From: Pseudomonadales bacterium
Lineage (GTDB): Bacteria > Pseudomonadota > Gammaproteobacteria > Pseudomonadales > JANQJO01
Direction: 5' to 3'
Assembly: GCA_028281605.1 (NCBI GenBank)
Contig: JANQJO010000135.1
Location: 1 to 32,717 of the forward strand
Length of the DNA: 32,717 bases
The position numbers and the translations under genes are program-made. Position 1 is the first letter of the stretch; every line of letters begins with the position of its first letter. The notes under the pieces are model-generated. The model saw only the letters and a list, made by a program, of their open reading frames with translations, had not been told where the DNA came from and ran no database searches. This document shows positions 26,627 to 32,717 of this stretch, in pieces.

Positions 26627-27076
26627 GTGGAAAATATAGCTCGAACGGATAGTAGTGGCTTTTTAGACTTGGAGTATTGCAGGAATCGACAAGTTGAAGG
26701 ATCTACAGAATTAGTTGTGGTAGCAAGCCCTGGAGAGCAAATCTGCTTTGGTACTGCTTTAAATCCTAATCCTAGAATTCCAGCCGAAAATCCTAATCTT
26801 AGAAGTCCAGCCGAACCTGGTAATGCTTTAAATGAGGTTGTTAATAGTGCTAGTACTGCTGCTGTACAGGTCGGAGGTGGTCAACAGTCTGCTAGCATAA
26901 CAAGTGCTTTGGCTAATGCTTGTTATTGTGATGTCAAAAATTCTTGTTTTTTCAGTGTCTTAGCTGTATTGTGTGTACACATGGCATTGGCCGCTTCTAG
27001 TCAATCTAATGCTGAGAATATTCTCGAGGCTTCTGCCATAGTTTTTTTAGTTTTAGTGAAGTGTTATCTTGCATAA
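26627..27076 (+). CDS. Unrecognised small protein with two C-terminal hydrophobic segments
   Basis: 149-residue protein of no family I recognise. It starts with GTG, with GGAG eight bases before it, and sits alone between long non-coding stretches. The N-terminal 45 residues are polar and there is no signal peptide. Residues 46-63 are two copies of a nine-residue Asn/Pro repeat (NPNPRIPAE, NPNLRSPAE). A small-residue Ser/Ala/Gly/Gln region (72-97) follows, then a cysteine cluster (Cys99, Cys101, Cys107). Two hydrophobic segments, about 108-123 and 135-148, could form a membrane hairpin. Six or seven cysteines in 149 residues is high. Codon use looks like the flanking genes. The ribosome-binding site, promoter and clean frame support a real gene, but its function is unknown. 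Similar layouts occur in secreted effectors and small membrane toxins, but nothing here proves either. Confidence 0.6.
   Translation: MENIARTDSSGFLDLEYCRNRQVEGSTELVVVASPGEQICFGTALNPNPRIPAENPNLRSPAEPGNALNEVVNSASTAAVQVGGGQQSASITSALANACYCDVKNSCFFSVLAVLCVHMALAASSQSNAENILEASAIVFLVLVKCYLA
26762..26815 (+). repeat. Two-copy 27-base tandem repeat inside the orphan gene
   Basis: 26762-26788 and 26789-26815 differ at only a few positions (Pro/Leu and Ile/Ser changes). Each encodes NPN-x-R-x-PAE, so the copy unit keeps the frame. The near identity indicates a recent duplication and possible length variation between strains. Confidence 0.85.
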
Positions 27077-27343
27077 ATAAAAATCATTGAGATAGTGCAG
27101 CCTGACTGTTGCCTTTTTGAATTGGCCCATAGCTATTCTTATTCTCTTCGTACTTGTTTATGAGGATCTAGAATACCACAATTAAATGTTTTTGTTATTT
27201 GTATAGTGTCAATGCACTACTCATAGCCTTTTTTCCCTTTTCGAGTATGTGTTCTTTTAAATATTAAGCAAATGAATTGCGCTGAAAATAAACAAAGTGC
27301 TCTTGTGTTATTGGGTAACTCTAGACTAATATGAGGTGCCTAT

Positions 27344-28465
27344 TTGAGAGCATTCTGTGAGCGAGAGCATATATTTAGAGTGAATATTGTTTTAAGTGCG
27401 GTAAAAACGGCTATTGAGAAAGTTGCGGTGCCAATCTTGGATGTAGACTTGGTCACGGCGGGTATAAATTGGCGGTTAGAATCAGATCAAGCTCCTTCCT
27501 TGAGAATGTGTTTACCTATCCCTATCGCTACTTTGCATACAAACTTTAAGGAAGCTTTGCAAGATGCATTGTTGCGATCAGGTATCAGTGGCTTGAATAT
27601 CATCTTTGAAACTGATATTTCTGCAACTAGGATTCAAACGCATGTGCCTGCAATCAATGGCGTCAAAAATTTATTGGCCGTAGCTTCTGGAAAGGGAGGG
27701 GTCGGTAAGTCCACTATAGCTGTGAATTTAGCTTTGGCCTTAGTCAGAGAGGGTGCCACTGTAGGTTTGTTAGACGCTGATGTCTACGGACCCAGTCAAC
27801 CTTTGATGTTGGGTTTGAAAAGTGATGATAAGCCTGAAACAAAAGGAAACTATCTAGTGCCTAAATCGGTCATGGGATTACAGATGATGTCTATGGGCTT
27901 GCTAGCGAATGAAAATACCCCTATGGTATGGCGTGGCCCAATGGTCAGTGGTGCATTGCAGCAGTTACTGATGCAAACTCTGTGGCGAGATTTGGATTAT
28001 TTAATTGTTGATATGCCTCCTGGCACAGGCGATGCTCAATTGACATTGTCGCAAAAAGTACCTGTTGATGGTGCAATTGTGGTGACGACACCACAGGAAA
28101 TTGCGTTACTAGATGCGCGCAAAGGCATTGAAATGTTCCGCAAAGTTATGGTGCCACTTTTAGGTTTGGTAGAAAATATGTCGCAACATACCTGCTCTGG
28201 TTGTGGTCGAGTGGAACCTATTTTTGGTGCTAATGGTGGTCATAAGTTAGCCTCAGACTATGAGGTTCCTCTGCTGGCTCAGTTGCCTTTAGATAGAGCT
28301 ATTCGTGAACAAACAGATCAAGGTTGCCCACCGGTTTTGTGTGATCCTGAAGGTTCGATAGCGCAACTGTATTTAGAGATGGCCAGAAATGTTGCAGCTA
28401 GTTTATGGAAATTGTCACAGCAGACAGCTACCACTGTGCCAAATATTAAGATCTTAGATGATTGA
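27344..28465 (+). CDS. mrp: Iron-sulfur cluster carrier ATPase Mrp/ApbC
   Basis: 373-residue Mrp/NBP35-family P-loop ATPase that carries 4Fe-4S clusters to target apoproteins in the cytoplasm. An N-terminal MIP18-like domain spans about 14-95. The Walker A motif SGKGGVGKS is at 115-123, followed by LLDADVYGPSQPLMLG and VDMPPGTGDAQLTL. The cluster-binding CxxC is Cys284-Ser-Gly-Cys287. The start is TTG, preceded by GAGGTG; a GTG at 27380 is a possible alternative. dcd follows after 54 bases, an arrangement shared with pseudomonads. In E. coli mrp is divergent from and next to metG; here metG is 15 kb away on the same strand. Confidence 0.95.
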   Translation: MRAFCEREHIFRVNIVLSAVKTAIEKVAVPILDVDLVTAGINWRLESDQAPSLRMCLPIPIATLHTNFKEALQDALLRSGISGLNIIFETDISATRIQTHVPAINGVKNLLAVASGKGGVGKSTIAVNLALALVREGATVGLLDADVYGPSQPLMLGLKSDDKPETKGNYLVPKSVMGLQMMSMGLLANENTPMVWRGPMVSGALQQLLMQTLWRDLDYLIVDMPPGTGDAQLTLSQKVPVDGAIVVTTPQEIALLDARKGIEMFRKVMVPLLGLVENMSQHTCSGCGRVEPIFGANGGHKLASDYEVPLLAQLPLDRAIREQTDQGCPPVLCDPEGSIAQLYLEMARNVAASLWKLSQQTATTVPNIKILDD

Positions 28466-28519
28466 TTTTATTTTGATTGATAAAGTTGTTAATCATTGGT
28501 TAATGAGAGATAAATCAGC

Positions 28520-29089
28520 ATGAGTATTAAGTCTGATGGATGGATTAAGCAAATGGTAGAAGAGTGTAGCTTGATTGAGCCTTTTGAAGAGGGGCAAGTC
28601 CGGTTCAATCAGAAAGGAGAAAGATTGATCTCTTATGGTACGTCAAGCTATGGTTATGATGTACGCTGCGCGGAAGAATTCAAAGTATTTACTAATATCA
28701 ACTCTGCTACAGTGGACCCTAAACAATTTGATGAAAATAGCTTTGTTGATGTACGAGCAGATTGTTGTGTGATTCCGCCTAATTCATTTGCACTGGCGCG
28801 GACGATAGAGTATTTTCGAATTCCACGTAACGTATTGACCATTTGCTTGGGCAAGTCGACCTATGCGAGATGCGGTATTATCGTCAACGTGACTCCTCTT
28901 GAGCCAGAGTGGGAAGGGCATGTTACCCTTGAGTTTTCTAATACGACTACATTGCCGGCCAAGATTTATGCCAATGAAGGGGTGGCGCAAATGCTGTTTT
29001 TTGAATCAAATGAAACCTGCGTTGTTTCCTATAGGGATCGTCAAGGTAAATACATGAAACAAACCGGTGTGACTTTACCCAAAGCCTGA
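28520..29089 (+). CDS. dcd: dCTP deaminase Dcd
   Basis: 189-residue dCTP deaminase, which makes dUTP as the main route to dTTP in gammaproteobacteria. The conserved blocks are [14 protein letters not shown], the phosphate-binding GKSTYARCG (111-119), [20 protein letters not shown] with catalytic Glu138, and the C-terminal [15 protein letters not shown] lid. Length equals the family's usual 188-193. The start ATG follows a purine-rich GAGAGATAAATC stretch. It is probably in an operon with mrp. Confidence 0.97.
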   Translation: MSIKSDGWIKQMVEECSLIEPFEEGQVRFNQKGERLISYGTSSYGYDVRCAEEFKVFTNINSATVDPKQFDENSFVDVRADCCVIPPNSFALARTIEYFRIPRNVLTICLGKSTYARCGIIVNVTPLEPEWEGHVTLEFSNTTTLPAKIYANEGVAQMLFFESNETCVVSYRDRQGKYMKQTGVTLPKA

Positions 29090-29380
29090 TTGGATGATTG
29101 TAAGATGGGTTTGTTTTTTGAGATTTTTTTCGATAGCATGGTAGCCGGGTGAGGTTTCATGTCTGTTGTTTTATTGGCCAGTAGCTGTTTTATTTTTTGC
29201 AAAATAATCATTAGGGAAAAGCTTGCTGTGAGATTAAGGTAAGATAGAGTTAAAGTGTTGCTCTGCAAGACGGTAAGTTTGTTACTCAGGGAATGCTAAG
29301 AAAAAGCTTTTTGTTTTTCGTTCTTTTTCAGAACTGATATAAAGTTTAACAAAAGCTTGTGATAATAAGGAGTAGTGTAT

Positions 29381-30850
29381 ATGCGTATTAAACTATTACT
29401 TGTTGGTATCTTTTTGATGAGTTTGCTGACAGGGTGTAGTACACGTTATTTTGACACTGTATCACCGCCTACTGAAGTAAAAAAATCTATTGCATTGGAT
29501 CAATGGCCTTTTTCCGAATTTTGGCAGGGCTATGTGTTTAATGGTAACAAAATCGGCTTTAATCATTTTCAGCTTGCGTTTTCTGAAGAAGAAAATCTCT
29601 ATGCTCTAGAGGGCTCAGCAGCTTTGCATTTTAAACTGTTGGGTTTTGATAAAAGTATTCGCGTGAAATCTGTAGATAAAGTCACTTCCAATTTTCTGCT
29701 AAGAGAGTTTTCATATCGTTATGAATTAGACGGCCAATTACAGGAGGTGAGTGGTTCTTATAGTAATGGTAATTTAATTTATGTTGTGAAGACAGGTGAT
29801 GCGGTCGAGAAAATTACTAAACAAGTGTCTGGCCCGTTGTATCCAGCTTCAGTTATCAATTTATATCCGGTACATAAAGGTCTCAAGGTAGGTAATAAAT
29901 ATGTTTATAAAACTTTTGATGCAATGACGCAGAAACTAGAAACTGTTAAACAAGAGGTGGTTGCGTATCAAACCAGTGATTTGTTTCCAGAGAAAGCTTA
30001 TTTTGTTAAAACTCGTTATCAAGGCCACTCTAGTAAAACTTGGTTTCTCGAAACTGGACAGCCTCGTTTAGAACTGTCGTTAAGAGGTGTGTTGGTGGCG
30101 CACTTAGAACCAAAGGAAAAAGCACAAGCTTATTTGGCACAAGCTGCTTTAAATAAAACCGATGTATTGTTAGATTATGCGTTGATTAAAGCAGATTTAG
30201 GAGTTGATCAAAATAACTTGTCTCATTTGACTGTGAAATTATCACAAGTGGACTCTGATTTTGAAATGCCTCAAGGAGACTTTCAGCAGTGTATCAGTAG
30301 GGGAGATGCTTTGTTATGCACTCGCTCAAAAAAAGCACTTAATCAAGGTACAGTCGTGGAGTCGCTTGAGCAGTACACTATGGCTTCTGCTACTGTTCCT
30401 ATTGATCATCCAATCATTAAGGAAATAGTAGTGAATTTGGGGGTGCAAAATGCTTCTTTTGCAGAGAAAGTATCCGCGATTTTAAAGTGGACGGAAAAGA
30501 ATATAGAGCCTGCTGTTGTAGATTCATTTTCTAGTGTGCAAGTGATTGAGAAAGGCAAAGCGGAGTGTCAAGGGCACAGTTATGTGTTTGCATCTCTGGC
30601 AAGGTCATTGGGTATTCCAACACGTCTAGCGAATGGTATTGTTTACGCCAAGTCACATGGTGGTTTTCTCTATCACACATGGGTGGAGAGCTGGGATGGT
30701 TCACGCTGGGTTGCTATTGATCCAACATTAAGGCAAGCTGAAGCAGACCCAACGCATATCACTTTCTTATATGGGGAGTCGCAAGCAGAATTGCTACCTT
30801 TGTCACAGCTAATTGGTCAAATTGATTTGGAGGTGATCGAAGTCCGGTAG
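29381..30850 (+). CDS. Lipoprotein with transglutaminase-like cysteine protease domain
   Basis: 489-residue predicted lipoprotein. The signal peptide ends in the lipobox LLTGC with lipidated Cys19; Ser at +2 predicts outer-membrane sorting by the Lol rule. A beta-rich region of about 300 residues is followed by a transglutaminase-like domain with Cys396 (GKAECQGHSYVFASLARSLG), His432 (YHTWVES) and Asp447 (WVAIDPT), the full triad of this fold. Bacterial members act mainly as peptidases. The ATG at 29381 has AAGGAG eight bases upstream; an in-frame GTG six bases earlier is too close to it. It may be processed or act on envelope proteins; the substrate is unknown. It converges on a small minus-strand gene three bases away. 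Confidence 0.88.
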   Translation: MRIKLLLVGIFLMSLLTGCSTRYFDTVSPPTEVKKSIALDQWPFSEFWQGYVFNGNKIGFNHFQLAFSEEENLYALEGSAALHFKLLGFDKSIRVKSVDKVTSNFLLREFSYRYELDGQLQEVSGSYSNGNLIYVVKTGDAVEKITKQVSGPLYPASVINLYPVHKGLKVGNKYVYKTFDAMTQKLETVKQEVVAYQTSDLFPEKAYFVKTRYQGHSSKTWFLETGQPRLELSLRGVLVAHLEPKEKAQAYLAQAALNKTDVLLDYALIKADLGVDQNNLSHLTVKLSQVDSDFEMPQGDFQQCISRGDALLCTRSKKALNQGTVVESLEQYTMASATVPIDHPIIKEIVVNLGVQNASFAEKVSAILKWTEKNIEPAVVDSFSSVQVIEKGKAECQGHSYVFASLARSLGIPTRLANGIVYAKSHGGFLYHTWVESWDGSRWVAIDPTLRQAEADPTHITFLYGESQAELLPLSQLIGQIDLEVIEVR

Positions 30851-30853
30851 TTT

Positions 30854-31273
30854 CTATACAAGAAATAAGTATTCTTGTTTATGTGTGTGGTATGTGGTTG
30901 ATGAAGGAGTGTCAATGGGCACTGAAAAAATTTCTACAATGATTTTTTCAGTTTGAAATGGTTCGAGACCTTGTTTTTCTAATTCTTCTTTGATTAGTTT
31001 CGCTAATGCTTTGTTGGTTTTATCCATATTATCAAAGATGCTTTGGTATGGATCTTTATCATTCGATAATAACATTATGGGTAGTATGCCATAGCTTGAC
31101 AAGGTATCTTTAATCAAATGAATCAAAGTGGCTTCGTCATCTTTGGTGTGAGTACTGATGATATTAATCAACTCTAACTTCAGTGCTATAGGGATGATGT
31201 CAAATTCATCTGGGCACTGCTGGTAAGGTTTGTTACAAGAGCAGTTTGAATGTTCGATAATTGTTGCTGCCAT
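30854..31273 (-). CDS. Unrecognised small cytoplasmic protein
   Basis: 139 residues, no family recognised. The start is probably the ATG at 31273 (MAATIIEHSNCSC), with AAGGG just upstream; an in-frame ATG at 31309 lacks a ribosome-binding site. The N-terminus has a short cysteine set (CSC, then Cys after seven residues), and the rest is helical-looking and charged (KLELINII, KALAKLIKEELEKQG). There is no signal or membrane segment. It ends three bases from the convergent lipoprotein gene and is divergent from pdxB, so it has its own promoter in the 31274-31407 gap. Confidence 0.6.
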   Translation of the reverse strand: MAATIIEHSNCSCNKPYQQCPDEFDIIPIALKLELINIISTHTKDDEATLIHLIKDTLSSYGILPIMLLSNDKDPYQSIFDNMDKTNKALAKLIKEELEKQGLEPFQTEKIIVEIFSVPIDTPSSTTYHTHKQEYLFLV

Positions 31274-31407
31274 AAAACCCTTATATAAGTAACAGTGTAA
31301 CTGGATCATGCGGATTGTAAGTTAAGATATCAGGTGGGGCCGTTTTGTGCAATAAACTTTGGTGGTATTGTAGAGCCTTGTTTGGTAGGTAGAAGGTGTG
31401 TAATGTT

Positions 31408-32589
31408 ATGAAAATTGTTGCTGATCAATCTATACAGGGCTTAGAGTATTATTTTAAAAGCTATGGTGATGTTCGTACTTTGCCAGATTATGCTATCAAT
31501 GCGAACAGTGTGAAAGAGGCTGATTGTTTGCTTGTGCGTTCAACAGTATCTGTGAATGCTGAATTATTGGCTGCTACTAATGTGCGTTTTGTTGGTTCTT
31601 GTACAATCGGTACAGATCATCTGGACCTTCCTTTTTTTAAACAGGCAGGTATTGCTTGGGGGCACGCGCCGGGTTGTAATGCGCAAGCCGTGAGTGAATA
31701 CGTTTTGCAAGGGGTGATAGCTTGGTGTTTGGTTGAAAACCGAAATCTAGAAGGGTTGAGGGTAGGTGTTATAGGTTATGGTCATGTTGGCCGTCAAGTT
31801 GTAGAAAAATTGACACTATTTGGAGCTGAATGTTATATTTATGACCCTCTTTTACGAGTACGAGCCGCTGCGAATAAAGAAAATATCCTGAAAGCTGTTC
31901 AGTTTGTGAGTTTTGAAGAAGCTTTGCAAACTGATGTCATTAGTTTGCATGTACCTTTAGTTTTGAATGGACCGTATCCTACCAAACATTTAATAGGTGT
32001 CCGTGCTTTTGAGGTGATGCAAGCAAACAGTTTGCTGATCAATACATCTCGTGGTGCAGTTCTGGATGAGCAAGCTTATTATCAAGCAGTGCATGTGGGG
32101 ATGGCACCTAAAATAATTGCTGATGTATTTGTAGGAGAGCCTGATATTAATCCAAAAATGATTGAGTATTGTTTTTCAGCCACTCCACATATTGCCGGTC
32201 ATAGTTATATTGGCAAAGAACGTGGTACGCAGCAGGTATTTGATGTATTTGTAAAGCATTTTGGTTATGAATGTGCTCATTTTGAAGGTTTAGATAGTAG
32301 ATTGAAACTGCCAACTAAAGAGTTTTTACTCATGTCGCAGTATTTGGATATTGAACGCTTATACGGATTGTTAGATCAAGTAACACGATTGCAAGAGTGT
32401 GCGCAATCTTTCAAGCAGTGTTTTATGCATCCAGTACAGCCAGGTACTGATAGCCGTGAGTATTTTCAGGTGTGTAGGAGGGAGTATGTGCCTAGATATG
32501 AGTGTAGTCAATGCCGCGTTTTGGCACCAAATTTAGATGATAAAGCTATATTGAAATTGAGAAATTTAGGGTTTCAGTGGACTGCATGA
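31408..32589 (+). CDS. pdxB: Erythronate-4-phosphate dehydrogenase PdxB
   Basis: 393-residue PdxB, second enzyme of DXP-dependent PLP synthesis, oxidising 4-phosphoerythronate. It is a D-2-hydroxyacid dehydrogenase with the Rossmann motif GYGHVG (123-128) and catalytic Arg215 (NTSRGAVLD), Glu244 (GEPDIN) and His261 (TPHIAGHS). The GxCTIGTDHLD segment near 65 and the extra C-terminal dimerisation domain (about 285-385) separate PdxB from other family members. The ATG at 31408 gives the usual MKIVAD N-terminus; an upstream in-frame GTG at 31396 overlaps the AGAAGG ribosome-binding site. PdxA of the same pathway is at 5187-6173. The frame is complete within the window. Confidence 0.96.
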   Translation: MKIVADQSIQGLEYYFKSYGDVRTLPDYAINANSVKEADCLLVRSTVSVNAELLAATNVRFVGSCTIGTDHLDLPFFKQAGIAWGHAPGCNAQAVSEYVLQGVIAWCLVENRNLEGLRVGVIGYGHVGRQVVEKLTLFGAECYIYDPLLRVRAAANKENILKAVQFVSFEEALQTDVISLHVPLVLNGPYPTKHLIGVRAFEVMQANSLLINTSRGAVLDEQAYYQAVHVGMAPKIIADVFVGEPDINPKMIEYCFSATPHIAGHSYIGKERGTQQVFDVFVKHFGYECAHFEGLDSRLKLPTKEFLLMSQYLDIERLYGLLDQVTRLQECAQSFKQCFMHPVQPGTDSREYFQVCRREYVPRYECSQCRVLAPNLDDKAILKLRNLGFQWTA

Positions 32590-32717
32590 GATTTTGTCAA
32601 AACTGGGTCAGTAAAAGATATAGCGGCTTTCAGAAAGGTTAGATGGTTGTTGCCTTCCTCGATCGACCGCATCATGTATTATTTATACACTCAGCGGCTC
32701 TCACTCGTCGGCGCCTA

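Noticed and set aside
26361..26634. Possible DnaA boxes (TTATCCATT near 26370, TTATCTATA near 26550, TGTGGAAAA at 26626) suggesting an origin
   Set aside because: None matches the consensus fully, they are not clustered, and no origin-associated gene is in the window. AT-rich DNA gives such matches by chance.

Overview
The window reads as a chromosomal segment of a low-GC gammaproteobacterium. The main clues are the overlapping surA-pdxA pair, PdxB (the DXP-dependent vitamin B6 route), an mrp-dcd pair, minCDE, a CheV coupling protein, an E. coli-like TatD, and type IV pilus minor pilins with PilY1. No rRNA, tRNA, CRISPR array, transposase, integrase or phage gene was seen. It looks like core and envelope genes with a few lineage-specific insertions.

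Layout. Positions 177-2525 (minus) hold a tightly overlapping minor-pilin operon, fimT-pilV-pilW-pilX. Positions 2859-5168 (plus) hold a Deg1-like periplasmic serine protease and a beta-lactamase-fold serine hydrolase. Positions 5187-7492 (minus) are surA-pdxA. Positions 7896-9674 (minus) encode a large exported trypsin-like protease with a C-terminal membrane tail. metG (plus, 10185-12248) converges on a minus-strand run of a CBS-domain protein, rraA, mpg and cheV. tatD and minC-minD-minE follow on the plus strand to 18027. pilY1 (minus, to about 22112) lies 16 kb from the pilin operon it should serve. Positions 22433-25968 (minus) carry a two-gene module: a PotD-like periplasmic binding protein followed 14 bases later by a membrane GGDEF-EAL protein. 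This matches the NspS/MbaA polyamine-to-c-di-GMP pair of Vibrio. An AT-rich, dyad-rich intergenic region of 658 bases separates it from an unrecognised small membrane protein gene (26627-27076). Then come mrp, dcd, a transglutaminase-like lipoprotein, a small unknown gene and pdxB. The first 176 and last 128 bases show no gene I can support.

How the genes fit together. Minor pilins and PilY1 prime and tip type IV pili for surface attachment. The NspS/MbaA-like pair would set c-di-GMP from external polyamines, and CheV links to chemotaxis, so surface-lifestyle control is a recurring theme. SurA and the Deg-type protease handle periplasmic protein folding and quality. PdxB and PdxA are two steps of the same PLP pathway.

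The most notable structural signal is a change in strand composition near 26-27 kb. To the left the plus strand tends to be C-rich even in plus-strand genes. To the right it is G-rich even across a minus-strand gene. Together with the separation of metG from mrp, this suggests a rearrangement boundary or, less likely, a replication-origin-type switch. Non-ATG starts (TTG for fimT, minD, mrp and the GGDEF-EAL gene; GTG for pilW, metG, rraA and the orphan gene) are frequent.
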